Shown here in pieces: positions 7,669 through 16,421 of a stretch of DNA of 58,170 nucleotides. The position numbers and the translations under genes were made by a program. The first letter of the stretch is position 1; each line of letters begins with the position of its first letter. Where the stretch lies: contig CBDUHN010000018.1 of assembly GCA_965367295.1 (NCBI GenBank), positions 1-58,170 of the forward strand, in the 5' to 3' direction. Source of the stretch: JAIVHA01 sp965367295. Lineage in GTDB: Bacteria; Pseudomonadota; Gammaproteobacteria; DSM-19610. A model generated the notes under the pieces. That model did no database searches. It saw only the letters and a program-made list of their open reading frames with translations, and was not told the origin of the DNA.

Positions 7669-9362
7669 GCGCCAACCACGTGGCACCGGTAGCCCTGCCG
7701 ACCCGGACGCCCAACGGTCGCGCCCGGGCCGTGGCTTTGCAGGCCCATCGGCCGGAGGACAGTGGGGTCGGCACGGTCAGTTTCCGTTCGCGGGGCCACC
7801 TGCTCATCATCGGCCATCCTGCCGAGGCGGCCTCCTGTGCCCGGGCGTTGCTGCCGGCACTGCATTGTATCCTGCTGGTCCCGCCGGGCAGCCGCCGTGC
7901 GGTGGAGATTCCGCCGGACGCGCTCCTGGTGGAGGGGCGGGTGAGTCATCTGGCAGGGCACCTCGGCGGATTCGAGGTGCGCATTGACACCGCGGGCGGG
8001 ACCCTCAATCCCGGCGGATGGTTCGCGCCGGGCGGTGGTGCGGTCGATCTGATCCTGGATCTTGGGGAATCCCCGGTCCTGGACCGGGAGATGCCACCGC
8101 TCGGCTATTATGCGCCCCGTGGGCCGCAAGCTCTGGAGCAGGCCCTGCACGAATTGCGCGAACTGGTGGGGGAGTTCGAGAAGCCCCGGTATTTCGCCTA
8201 CGATGCCGCCCTCTGTGCCCATGGTCGCAGCGGTCTGGCCGGCTGCCGGCGCTGCCTCGATGCCTGCCCGACGCTGGCCATCCGTTCCCTCGGCGAGACC
8301 ATCGAGGTCGATCCCTATCTGTGCCAGGGCGGGGGAGGCTGTGCCACCGCCTGTCCCAGCGGTGCCATCCGTTACGCCTATCCCGCGGTCAGCACGCTGC
8401 TGACCTCGATCCGCGAAGCCCTGGGCCGCTATCGCAGCGCCGGTGGGGAGGACCCGCAGGTGTTGTTCTTCGCCAGTACCAACGGGGAAGACGTGCTGGA
8501 ACAGCGGCTGTCACGGCTGCCCGAATCGGTCCTGCCTTTCCAGGTGGAGGAACTCGGTTCCGTCGGCCTGGATACCTGGCTGGCAACACTGGCTTATGGT
8601 GCCCGTCGGGTTGTGTTGTTTACCACCCAGGCCATTCCCCGCGCCGTGCTGCGGGAGATTTCCCTGCAGATCAGTTATGCGCGTGCCATCCTCGGCGGGA
8701 TGGGCTACCGGCCCGATTGCCTGAAACTGGTATTGAGCGGTGAGCGGGACGGGACCCTGGTCGAGACGCTCGGTGACGACCTGCCAGTACCGGCGATCCT
8801 GCCGGGCGGCTTCATGCCCTTCGACGAGAAGCGCACCACCCTCGGACTTGCCATCGACTACCTGTATGCCCAGGCACCGGCCCCCCGGCCGCTGGCCGAC
8901 CTGCCCGATGACGCCCCCTTCGGTGCCATCGAAATCGATCCCCGCTCGTGCACCCTGTGCATGGCCTGTGTGGCCGTCTGTCCCGCCCGGGCCCTGTATG
9001 CAGGAAATGACCGGCCGGCACTGCAGTTCATCGAATTCAACTGTGTGCAATGTGGCCTGTGTCACACCGCCTGTCCCGAGGATGCCGTGCGCCTGCTGCC
9101 GCGCATGATGTATGAGCAGGCGCAGAGTCATGCGCTACGCACCCTGCACGAGGAAGCGCCCTTCAATTGCATTCGTTGCGGCCGGCCCTTTGCCACCGCG
9201 GCCGTGATCCAGCGCATGACGGAACGCCTTGCGGAACACTGGATGTTTCGCGATGAACAGGCGCGACGCAGGATCGGTATGTGCCAGGACTGCAGGGTGC
9301 TGGATGTCTTCGAGCAACAGGAGAATGCGGATGGTTTCGATCAATCGGCGGCCGATGCCTGA
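7665..9362 (+). CDS. 4Fe-4S polyferredoxin of the formate dehydrogenase locus
   Basis: This is a 565-residue cytoplasmic iron-sulfur protein. Cluster-binding motifs occur in two blocks. The middle block has CRRCLDACP and CQGGGGCATACPSG. The C-terminal block has CTLCMACVAVCP and CVQCGLCHTACPEDAV, followed by CIRCGRPF and CQDC that may bind another metal. No signal peptide is visible. It overlaps DUF3306 by ATGA. By context it may pass electrons to or from formate dehydrogenase or help its maturation; I cannot choose between these. The gap 9363-9554 after it carries a third sigma-54 promoter. Confidence 0.85.
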   Translation: MSANHVAPVALPTRTPNGRARAVALQAHRPEDSGVGTVSFRSRGHLLIIGHPAEAASCARALLPALHCILLVPPGSRRAVEIPPDALLVEGRVSHLAGHLGGFEVRIDTAGGTLNPGGWFAPGGGAVDLILDLGESPVLDREMPPLGYYAPRGPQALEQALHELRELVGEFEKPRYFAYDAALCAHGRSGLAGCRRCLDACPTLAIRSLGETIEVDPYLCQGGGGCATACPSGAIRYAYPAVSTLLTSIREALGRYRSAGGEDPQVLFFASTNGEDVLEQRLSRLPESVLPFQVEELGSVGLDTWLATLAYGARRVVLFTTQAIPRAVLREISLQISYARAILGGMGYRPDCLKLVLSGERDGTLVETLGDDLPVPAILPGGFMPFDEKRTTLGLAIDYLYAQAPAPRPLADLPDDAPFGAIEIDPRSCTLCMACVAVCPARALYAGNDRPALQFIEFNCVQCGLCHTACPEDAVRLLPRMMYEQAQSHALRTLHEEAPFNCIRCGRPFATAAVIQRMTERLAEHWMFRDEQARRRIGMCQDCRVLDVFEQQENADGFDQSAADA

Positions 9363-9494
9363 GTACAGCGCGAAATGGTGTCGCATCGGCCCGCAGTGGG
9401 ACATTTTGTCTGACACCGGCATCCGGGGGAGAGGCAGGTGGTTGCGTGGAGTGGGAAGACCGTTCCCTCCTTTCGACTCTGTTGCTGAGCGATT

Positions 9495-9510
9495 GGGCAT
9501 GCGAGTTGCA
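9495..9510 (+). promoter_or_regulatory. Sigma-54 promoter for TorD-FDH operon
   Basis: GGGCATGCGAGTTGCA has GG at 9496-9497 and GC at 9508-9509 with 10 bases between, and a perfect TTGCA -12 box; only the first T of the consensus differs. Transcription near 9521 would lead into the chaperone gene at 9555. About 80 bp upstream, GGTGTC (9377-9382) and GACACC (9412-9417) form an inverted repeat around ACATTTTGTCT, a possible activator site. Confidence 0.72.
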
Positions 9511-9554
9511 AATCACCGGGGCAGGCGGTCCGGTACGGAGAGGGGTTCCGATCC

Positions 9555-10184
9555 ATGTATAGCCCGATGACCCAGCCAGCGGATACCACCGCGATGACTA
9601 TGCCGCAAGAGGATCATGACGGCCTGCGGGCCGGGATGTATGGCTTGCTGGGGCGTTTGCTCGCCGAGCCGCCATCCGCGCACTTACTGGGCCTGCTCGA
9701 GGGTATCGAGGAGGCCGGTCCGGTGGCGGACGAACTGGCGTTGGCCTGGCGACTGCTGAAGACGGCGGCGCGGGACAGCCATGCGGAGGCGCTGGACGAG
9801 GAGTATCACCGGCTGTTCATCGGCATTGGTCGCGGCGAGCTGGTGCCCTATGCGTCCTGGTACCTGACCGGCTTTCTCATGGACCGGCCACTCGCTTATC
9901 TGCGGCGTGATCTGTCGCGGTTCGGTATCGAACGCCAGCCGGGTTGCTGCGATCCAGAGGATCATGCGGCCAGCCTGTGTGAAAGCATGCGTGTGATTAT
10001 TGGTGCCGACGATATCGACAGTGCGGATCAGCGCCGGTTTTTTCAGCAGCACATCGCGTCCTGGATGCCGGTGTTCTTCCAGGACCTGCAGCAGGCGCAG
10101 GCGGCCTGTCTGTACGCTGCGGTGGGAGGGCTGGGCGAGGCATTTCTGCACTTTGAAGGCCGCTATTTCGAACTTGAGGAATGA
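9555..10184 (+). CDS. TorD/DmsD-family molybdoenzyme chaperone
   Basis: This 209-residue, largely helical protein carries EEYHRLFIGIGRGELVPYASWYLTG, the EYxRLF and PY segments of TorD-type chaperones. Such proteins bind the Tat signal of a molybdoenzyme catalytic subunit and hold it until the cofactor is inserted. The ATG at 9555 has GGAGAGGGG about 10 bases upstream. It is the first gene of the formate dehydrogenase operon, so its client is almost certainly the alpha subunit encoded from 10482. Confidence 0.88.
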   Translation: MYSPMTQPADTTAMTMPQEDHDGLRAGMYGLLGRLLAEPPSAHLLGLLEGIEEAGPVADELALAWRLLKTAARDSHAEALDEEYHRLFIGIGRGELVPYASWYLTGFLMDRPLAYLRRDLSRFGIERQPGCCDPEDHAASLCESMRVIIGADDIDSADQRRFFQQHIASWMPVFFQDLQQAQAACLYAAVGGLGEAFLHFEGRYFELEE

Positions 10185-10228
10185 ACCGGTTGTGGGCTTG
10201 ACGGAAAAGAGCTCCGGAGGAGAAGGAC

Positions 10229-10441
10229 ATGAAGCAGGCGAATGTACAGGCCCCGGCACGGCGCCGGTTTCTGAAGCAGGTGATGGCCGTTGGGGGTGGT
10301 AGCGCCCTGGTACTGTTCAGCGTGGCCCGGGACGATGCCCCTGCCATCCACTCCGGCGACGGGGGCGAGGTCGCCCCTGCCGGACAGGGGTACCGGTTGA
10401 CCGACCACATCCGTGCCTATTACGAGAGCACCCGCTCATGA
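10229..10441 (+). CDS. Small Tat-targeted protein of the formate dehydrogenase locus
   Basis: This 70-residue protein has a twin-arginine leader: RRRFLKQVMAVGGGSALVLF at about residues 11-30. The rest is short and polar, ending YRLTDHIRAYYESTRS. The start has a strong GGAGGAGAAGG site. Short Tat-signal proteins of this type regularly precede formate dehydrogenase catalytic subunits; the function is unknown, possibly a membrane-anchored assembly factor. It lies between the chaperone and the alpha subunit. Confidence 0.85.
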   Translation: MKQANVQAPARRRFLKQVMAVGGGSALVLFSVARDDAPAIHSGDGGEVAPAGQGYRLTDHIRAYYESTRS

Positions 10442-10481
10442 AGCGGCCAGTGGTGGACATGGCAAGACAGGAGATCAGGCA

Positions 10482-13421
10482 ATGAAACTCAGGCGCAAGC
10501 AGGATCGTACCGACGTGGCGGCCCGGCCGGGCAGTGGCTTCGATCTGGTGGGACAGACCCTGTGTCGACGGACCTTCCTGCGTCGCTCGGGACTGGCGCT
10601 GGGCGGGACGGCCCTGGCCAGTGCGCTGCCGCTGACCCTGGTACGCAAGGTGCGCGCCGCAGAGACAAGTCATACCCCGCAAGCGGGCCTGGAAACGGAG
10701 ATCCGTCATAGCGTGTGCACCCATTGCTCGGTGGGCTGCGGAGTGATCGCCGAACTCCAGAACGGCGTCTGGGTGGGCCAGGAGCCGGACTTCTTATCCC
10801 CCATCAACCTCGGCGCCCATTGCGCCAAGGGTGCCTCGGTGCGCGAACACGGCATGGGCGACAAGCGCGTGAAATATCCCATGCAACTGGTGGACGGCAA
10901 ATGGAAGCGTATCGGCTGGGACGAGGCCATCGAGTCCATCGGCAACAAGCTGCTGGAGATCCGCGAAAAGTCGGGACCGGACTCGCTGTTCTTCTGCGGT
11001 TCGTCCAAGGCCAGCAACGAGGGCTCCTACCTGCAGCGCAAGTTCGCCGCCTTCTGGGGCAGCAACAACGTGGATCACCAGGCGCGCATCTGTCATTCCA
11101 CCACTGTCGCCGGCGTCGCCAACACCTGGGGCTATGGCGCCATGACCAACTCCTACAACGATATGCACAACTGCAAGGCTATGCTGGTGTGCGGTTCCAA
11201 CGCCGCCGAGGCGCACCCGGTCGCCATGCAGCATGTCCTGCGCGGCAAGGAGAACGGCGCCAAGATCATCGTCGTCGACCCGCGCTTCACCCGCACCGCG
11301 GCCCATGCCCACCAGTACATCCGGCTGCGGCCCGGCACCGACACGGCCTTCATCTGGGGTCTGCTCTGGCATATCTTCGAGCACGGCTGGGAGGACAAGG
11401 AATACATCCGCACCCGCGTCTACGGCATGGACGAGATCCGTGAGGAAGTCCGCAAGTGGGACCCGAAGACCACCGAGGAGGTCACCGGCGTTCCGGAGGC
11501 GGAGATGTTCCAGTGCGCGAAGACCATGGCCGAGAACCGCCCCGGGACCATCGTCTGGTGCATGGGCCATACCCAGCATCACACCGGCAACAACAACACC
11601 CGCGCCGACTGCATCCTGCAACTGGCGTTGGGCAATATCGGCGTGGCCGGCGGTGGCGCCAATATCTTCCGGGGCCATGACAATGTGCAGGGTGCCACTG
11701 ATGTGGGTCCCAACTCCCACACCCTGCCGGGGTACTACGGACTCTCGGAGGCCGCCTGGCAGCACTGGGCACGGGTCTGGGACGTGGACTATGAATGGCT
11801 GAAGAACCGCTTCGACCTGGACCGGCAGTACGACGATGGCAGCGGCAAGCTGGCCTACACCATGAACATCGAGGGCATGCCTGTGTCGCGCTGGATCGAC
11901 GGCATCCTTGAGGCCCCGGAGAACCTGGCCCAGCGCGACAACTATCACGCCATTTTTTTCCAGGGCCACGCGGTCAACAGCCAGACCCGCGGCGTGGAGA
12001 TGAAGCAGGCACTGGAAAGTGAGCGCCTGGAACTGGTGGTGATCTCGGATCCCTATCCGACTCACCTGGCGGTAATGAGCGAACGCAAGAACGGTGTGTA
12101 CCTGCTGCCCACCTGCACCCAGTTCGAGACCTATGGTTCGGTTACCGCCTCCAACCGTTCGATCCAGTGGCGCGAAAAGATCATCGAACCACTGTTCGAG
12201 TCCAAGACCGATCATGAAATCCTCTACCTGTTGGCGAAGAAGCTGGGTTTTGCCGACGAGATGTTCAAGCACATCCAGGTGAACGGCAACGAACCGTTGA
12301 TCGAGGATGTGTTGCGCGAGATCAACCGCGGCACCTGGACCATCGGTTACACGGGCCAGAGTCCCGAACGCCTCAAGGCGCACATGCAGCACCGCGCCAC
12401 CTTCAATACCACCACCCTGCAGGCACAGGGCGGACCGCTCGATGGCGAATACTATGGCCTGCCCTGGCCCTGCTGGGGCAATGCGGAAATGAAACATCCC
12501 GGCACGCCCATTCTCTATGATCCCAGCAAGCCGGTGGCCGAGGGCGGGCTGGTGTTCCGGGCCCGGTTCGGCGTCGAGCGCAACGGCGTCAGCCTGCTGG
12601 CCGAGGATTCCTACAGCGTGGGATCCGAGATCAAGGACGGCTACCCGGAGTTCAGTGCGGACATGCTCCAGCAACTCGGCTGGTGGGATGATCTGACTGC
12701 CCAGGAGAAGAGTGCGGCGGAAGGCCGCAACTGGAAGACCGATCTTTCCGGCGGCATACAGCGGGTCGCCATTGCCCATGGCTGTGCCCCCTTCGGCAAC
12801 GCCAAGGCCCGTTGTGTGGTCTGGCAGTTCCCCGACCCGGTGCCGGTGCATCGCGAACCCCTCTATACGTCGCGCTACGACCTGGTGGCAAAGTATCCGA
12901 CCTACGAGGACCGCAAATCCTTCTGGCGTCTGCCAACCCTCTATGCCTCCGTGCAGGCCAAGGATTATTCAATTGACTTTCCGCTGGTATTCATCAGCGG
13001 CCGGCTCACCGAGTACGAGGGCGGCGGCGAGGAAACCCGCTCCAACAAGTGGCTGGCTGAATTGCAGCAGCAGATGTTCGTGGAGATCAACCCGGCCGAT
13101 GCCAACGATCGCGGCATTCGCGACGGCGACTGGGTATGGCTTGAGGGACCGGGGCGGGATAGTCCCTACCCGGGGCCCACGCGCGGTGGCCGCATCAAGG
13201 TGCATGCCATGGTCACCGAGCGGGTGGGGCGGGGCGTGATCTGGACGCCGTTCCATTTCGGTGGCTGGTTCGAGGGTAAAGACCTCGATCCGCGCTATCC
13301 CGAGGGCACGGCGCCCATCGTGCGCGGCGAGGCCTGCAACACAGCCACCACCTATGGCTATGACTCGGTAACCCAGATGCAGGAGACCAAGGCCACCTTG
13401 TGTCAGATTCAACTGGCCTGA
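10482..13421 (+). CDS. fdhA: Formate dehydrogenase catalytic (alpha) subunit
   Basis: This is a 979-residue periplasmic bis-MGD enzyme oxidising formate to CO2. It has a Tat signal (CRRTFLRRSGLALGGTALA, about residues 28-46), a [4Fe-4S] site CTHCSVGCG with a fourth Cys in GAHCAKG, and the metal-ligand segment ARICHSTTVAG in which Cys204 replaces selenocysteine. His follows it and GAMTNSYND lies downstream, as in the family. The ATG at 10482 (AGGAGATC upstream) is preferred to upstream in-frame starts. Metal could be Mo or W; tungstate genes in the same putative regulon favour W, which is inference. There is no in-frame TGA, so it is a selenium-free enzyme. Confidence 0.94.
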   Translation: MKLRRKQDRTDVAARPGSGFDLVGQTLCRRTFLRRSGLALGGTALASALPLTLVRKVRAAETSHTPQAGLETEIRHSVCTHCSVGCGVIAELQNGVWVGQEPDFLSPINLGAHCAKGASVREHGMGDKRVKYPMQLVDGKWKRIGWDEAIESIGNKLLEIREKSGPDSLFFCGSSKASNEGSYLQRKFAAFWGSNNVDHQARICHSTTVAGVANTWGYGAMTNSYNDMHNCKAMLVCGSNAAEAHPVAMQHVLRGKENGAKIIVVDPRFTRTAAHAHQYIRLRPGTDTAFIWGLLWHIFEHGWEDKEYIRTRVYGMDEIREEVRKWDPKTTEEVTGVPEAEMFQCAKTMAENRPGTIVWCMGHTQHHTGNNNTRADCILQLALGNIGVAGGGANIFRGHDNVQGATDVGPNSHTLPGYYGLSEAAWQHWARVWDVDYEWLKNRFDLDRQYDDGSGKLAYTMNIEGMPVSRWIDGILEAPENLAQRDNYHAIFFQGHAVNSQTRGVEMKQALESERLELVVISDPYPTHLAVMSERKNGVYLLPTCTQFETYGSVTASNRSIQWREKIIEPLFESKTDHEILYLLAKKLGFADEMFKHIQVNGNEPLIEDVLREINRGTWTIGYTGQSPERLKAHMQHRATFNTTTLQAQGGPLDGEYYGLPWPCWGNAEMKHPGTPILYDPSKPVAEGGLVFRARFGVERNGVSLLAEDSYSVGSEIKDGYPEFSADMLQQLGWWDDLTAQEKSAAEGRNWKTDLSGGIQRVAIAHGCAPFGNAKARCVVWQFPDPVPVHREPLYTSRYDLVAKYPTYEDRKSFWRLPTLYASVQAKDYSIDFPLVFISGRLTEYEGGGEETRSNKWLAELQQQMFVEINPADANDRGIRDGDWVWLEGPGRDSPYPGPTRGGRIKVHAMVTERVGRGVIWTPFHFGGWFEGKDLDPRYPEGTAPIVRGEACNTATTYGYDSVTQMQETKATLCQIQLA

Positions 13422-13435
13422 CAGGAGCGATAACG

Positions 13436-14044
13436 ATGGCACGCATGAAATTTCTCTGTGACGCGGAACGCTGCATCGAATGCAATGCCTGTGTGGTGGC
13501 ATGCAAGAACGAGAATGATGTGCCCTGGGGTGTGAACCGGCGCCGGGTCATCACCCTGCGCGACGGGGAGCCGGGTGAAAAATCCATTTCCGTGGCCTGC
13601 ATGCACTGCACCGATGCGCCCTGTGCGGCGGTCTGCCCGGTGGACTGCTTCTATACCACCGACGATGGCATCGTGCTCTGGTCGAAGGACCTGTGCATCG
13701 GCTGTGGTTATTGTTTTTACGCCTGCCCCTTCGGTGCCCCGCAGTTCCCGCAGCAGGAGGCCTTCAGCGTGCGCGGCAAGATGGACAAGTGCACCTTCTG
13801 TGCCGGCGGTCCGCTGGATGACAATTCGGATGAGGAATATGCGAAGTATGGCCGCAACCGCATCGCCGAAGGCAAACTGCCCCTGTGCGCCGAGATGTGT
13901 GCCACCAAGTCCCTGTTGGGCGGGGACGGCGATGTGATTGCCGATATCTTTCGCAAGCGCATCCTCAAGCGTGGCGGCAATGCCCAGACCTGGGGCTGGG
14001 AGACCGCCTATCCCGCCAGTAAAAAATCAGCGGGAGATACCTGA
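13436..14044 (+). CDS. fdhB: Formate dehydrogenase iron-sulfur (beta) subunit
   Basis: This 202-residue electron-transfer subunit has four [4Fe-4S] motifs: CIECNACVVACKNE, CMHCTDAPCAAVCP, CIGCGYCFYACPFG, and the split CTFCAGG and CAEMC. It carries electrons from the alpha subunit to the cytochrome b subunit. It has no signal peptide, as expected for export by hitch-hiking with the Tat-bearing alpha subunit. The ATG at 13436 with upstream ACAGGAGCG is used; the frame is open upstream into fdhA. Length matches the formate dehydrogenase 3 beta type. Confidence 0.93.
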   Translation: MARMKFLCDAERCIECNACVVACKNENDVPWGVNRRRVITLRDGEPGEKSISVACMHCTDAPCAAVCPVDCFYTTDDGIVLWSKDLCIGCGYCFYACPFGAPQFPQQEAFSVRGKMDKCTFCAGGPLDDNSDEEYAKYGRNRIAEGKLPLCAEMCATKSLLGGDGDVIADIFRKRILKRGGNAQTWGWETAYPASKKSAGDT

Positions 14045-14065
14045 ATGTACCGGGAGGCAGACGGC

Positions 14066-14266
14066 ATGAATCCGCGATCAGGGCTATGGCCGGGACTATG
14101 GATCGTGGTGTTGTCGCTGGCGGGCTGTTACGAGGAACCGAAGGCCACCTTCTTCGAGCCCGGGGAATACCAGGGGCGCACAGACCCCCTGCTCGAACGA
14201 CAGGCGGATCCGGCGCAACAGCAGCAACTGCTGGAGCGCCTGCGCCTGGTACAGATGGATCGCTAG
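14066..14266 (+). CDS. Small lipoprotein 1 between fdhB and fdhC
   Basis: This 66-residue protein has a lipoprotein signal: a hydrophobic stretch ends in SLAGC, so the mature protein starts at Cys22 and is about 45 residues. The mature part is acidic and carries FFEPGEYQGRTDPLLERQ and a C-terminal MDR. The start at 14066 follows GGGAGG at 14052. I do not recognise a described family. Lying between the beta and gamma subunits, it may be an accessory subunit of the periplasmic formate dehydrogenase. Confidence 0.75.
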   Translation: MNPRSGLWPGLWIVVLSLAGCYEEPKATFFEPGEYQGRTDPLLERQADPAQQQQLLERLRLVQMDR

Positions 14267-14294
14267 GTAATCGCGAGTGGACAAAAGGACCGTC

Positions 14295-14504
14295 ATGATG
14301 AGCGCACGAGGGATCATGGATCGCCACGGCCGGGTCATGGGCGGGATGGGTCTGCTCCTGTGGCTGCTGGCAGGGTGCGGACAGGATACGGTCGGGGACC
14401 CCTGGATGGGCCAGGATCCGCAATGGAAACGGTCGCATTTCGCGACCGAATCTCCGGACGCGCAATTGAAAGCGCGCGCCGCCTACAACCAGATCGATCG
14501 TTGA
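14295..14504 (+). CDS. Small lipoprotein 2 between fdhB and fdhC
   Basis: This second small lipoprotein has 69 residues and a long N-terminal segment ending LLWLLAGCG, giving a mature peptide of about 40 residues. That part contains DPWMGQDPQWKRSHF and ends QIDR, echoing the MDR end of the preceding lipoprotein. AAAGGA lies just upstream of the ATG at 14295; 14298 is equally possible. Both lipoproteins are cut from one operon and could be paralogues or partners. Function is unknown. Confidence 0.72.
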   Translation: MMSARGIMDRHGRVMGGMGLLLWLLAGCGQDTVGDPWMGQDPQWKRSHFATESPDAQLKARAAYNQIDR

Positions 14505-14529
14505 GATGGCCGCACGGGAGGATGTCACG

Positions 14530-15621
14530 GTGAACAGGATACAAACCAAAAGCGGTCACCGGCGCCACGCCCGCATCGTGTTGTGGAGTCTGCTGATCAT
14601 ACTGGCCGGTGTACTGGTGCTGCCATTGAGCGGCTATGTCGCGGTGGCCTTCGACGAGGCCCGGGCCGCGACGGCAGAAACGGACCAGTCTGTCAGCAGG
14701 ATCAATCCCCGCTCCAACTACTGGCGCAGCGTGCGGGAAGGGACCGAGGGCTACAGTGCAGCCAGCGGACCCTATACCACGCAGGATCTGATCCAGAGCC
14801 AGGGAGAGACCTGGCGCCAGTTGCGCAATGGCTATGTCACCCTGGGGGTGGCGATTGCGGTGGGTGGGGTGTTGCTGCTGATCCTGCTGTTTCACCTCAT
14901 CAATGGTCCGAAACGTCTGGAGCATGCCCCGTCAGGACGCACGCTGCCCCGCTGGTCCGGCGGCGAGCGCCTGCTGCACTGGTATACCGCCACCCTGTTC
15001 ATCGTGCTGGCGATCACGGGTTTCAGTCTGCTGTATGGTCGCAGCGTGCTGGTGCCGGTATTGGGCCTGGAGGGGTTCTCGATCTATGCCAACCTGGCCA
15101 AGCCGGTCCATGATTTTTCCGGTCCACTGTTCCTGGTGGGGGTGGTGATCGAGGTGATCACCTGGCTGCGCTACAACACCTTCAAGTCCTATGACCTGAT
15201 CTGGCTGAAGCGTATGGGTGGCATGTTCAAGAAGGGGGATCACCCGCCAGCGGGACGGACCAACGCCGGTGAGAAGCTCTGGTTCTGGTTCATTGCCACC
15301 GTTGGCCTGCTGGGCGTCGGTATCAGCGGACTGGTGCTGGATTTTCCCAACTTCGGTCAGAGTCGCGAAACCATGCAACTGGCCAATGTCATTCATGCCT
15401 CCCTGGCCGGGCTGTGGCTGGTGATCGCCTTCGGGCATATCTACCTCGGCACCCTCGGGCTGCCGGGCACTCTGCGGGGTATGGTGTCGGGACGGGTCAG
15501 CGAGGAATGGATGAAGGAGCACCATAATCTCTGGTACGCACATCTGAAGCAGGGCCACACCGAGGCTTCGCCGGAGCAGGTGCCACCACCGGCACGTCCC
15601 CATCCCGAGGCCTCGCCCTGA
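14530..15621 (+). CDS. fdhC: Formate dehydrogenase cytochrome b (gamma) subunit
   Basis: This is a membrane cytochrome b556-type subunit that passes electrons to quinone. A first helix (VLWSLLIILAGVLVLPLSGYVAVAF) is followed by a periplasmic loop with NPRSNYWRSVREGTEGY, then a second helix and the four-helix diheme core. Candidate haem histidines lie in GERLLHWYTA, AKPVHDFSG, NVIHASLAG and AFGHIYLG. A GTG at 14530 with GGGAGG eight bases upstream is chosen; the in-frame ATG at 14506 has no ribosome site. The C-terminal 20 residues are Pro-rich. Confidence 0.9.
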   Translation: MNRIQTKSGHRRHARIVLWSLLIILAGVLVLPLSGYVAVAFDEARAATAETDQSVSRINPRSNYWRSVREGTEGYSAASGPYTTQDLIQSQGETWRQLRNGYVTLGVAIAVGGVLLLILLFHLINGPKRLEHAPSGRTLPRWSGGERLLHWYTATLFIVLAITGFSLLYGRSVLVPVLGLEGFSIYANLAKPVHDFSGPLFLVGVVIEVITWLRYNTFKSYDLIWLKRMGGMFKKGDHPPAGRTNAGEKLWFWFIATVGLLGVGISGLVLDFPNFGQSRETMQLANVIHASLAGLWLVIAFGHIYLGTLGLPGTLRGMVSGRVSEEWMKEHHNLWYAHLKQGHTEASPEQVPPPARPHPEASP

Positions 15622-15758
15622 ACCTTGTGCCAACCGCCAGGACGTTTCTGCTGAATTGCTGGAGGGGGATTCCGGTGCGCCCGGGCAGGTGACCTGCAAC
15701 GGGTGGGCGGATGACGGATCAAGCAGTGTTTTCCTATGGCATGAATAAGGAGAGTTCC

Positions 15759-16313
15759 ATGCGTCTAGATAAACGATCGATCGGTGCGGCCCTGTGCTTC
15801 ATGGCGGGCGGATGGCCAGGCATGTTGCCCGCCGCGGATCTGCAGGTGGAGATGAAGGCCATCACGGCAGAGGGGGTGGGACCGTCCATCGGTACCATCG
15901 AATTTCGTGACAGCGGTGAGTTCGGACTGTTGATCATCCCCAAACTGCACGGCCTCAGTGGGGGCATCCACGGCTTTCATGTGCATGAACATCCATCCTG
16001 TACCCATGACATGAAAGACGGTAAGCCGGTTGCCGGTCTGTCCGCCGGGGGGCACTATGATCCCGGCAACACCGGCCGCCACCGGGGGCCGGTCGACGAT
16101 GGCCATCTGGGGGATCTGCCGGTGCTGGTGGTGGATGCCGAAGGCAATGCGCGGATGGCGATGTTCGCCCCCAGGCTCCAGGTTCCGGATCTGGTCGGGC
16201 GAGCCGTGATGGTGCACGAAGGAGGGGACAATTATGCCGACGATCCCAAACCGCTCGGTGGCGGTGGTGCCCGGGTGGCCTGCGGGATCATAGAGATGGA
16301 GTCGATGAACTGA
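15759..16313 (+). CDS. sodC: Superoxide dismutase [Cu-Zn], periplasmic
   Basis: This 184-residue SodC has a signal peptide ending near LPAADLQ and the metal ligands of the family: GFHVHEH, GGHYDPGNTGRHRGP and DDGHLGDLP. The paired cysteines (PSCTHD and VACGI) for the disulfide are also present. It would dismutate superoxide in the periplasm. The start at 15759 has AAGGAGAG upstream; the frame is open further upstream without support. It lies 137 bp behind fdhC, so it may have its own promoter, and a 12-bp hairpin follows it. Confidence 0.93.
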   Translation: MRLDKRSIGAALCFMAGGWPGMLPAADLQVEMKAITAEGVGPSIGTIEFRDSGEFGLLIIPKLHGLSGGIHGFHVHEHPSCTHDMKDGKPVAGLSAGGHYDPGNTGRHRGPVDDGHLGDLPVLVVDAEGNARMAMFAPRLQVPDLVGRAVMVHEGGDNYADDPKPLGGGGARVACGIIEMESMN

Positions 16314-16343
16314 AGTTGGTGGTATATAACCAGCGGAAGACAG

Positions 16344-16372
16344 GATCCGGCCATCGGGAGGATGGCCGGATC
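16344..16372 (+). terminator. Strong hairpin after sodC
   Basis: GATCCGGCCATC (16344-16355) and GATGGCCGGATC (16361-16372) form a perfect 12-bp stem with loop GGGAG. No T-run follows, so it may act as a transcript-stabilising or bidirectional stop between the convergent sodC and the minus-strand gene at 16422. Confidence 0.55.
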
Positions 16373-16421
16373 GACACCAGGCTTCAGGAACCCTGGTTCA
16401 GCTAGCCCTGTTCATGGATCT

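Noticed and set aside
11081..11100. Selenocysteine site in formate dehydrogenase
   Set aside because: The codon at the metal-ligand position is TGT (Cys204), not TGA, and no in-frame stop interrupts the gene.
10794..12851. Minus-strand frame of 685 codons opposite the formate dehydrogenase gene
   Set aside because: It is a GC-driven shadow of fdhA with no ribosome site and no family features.
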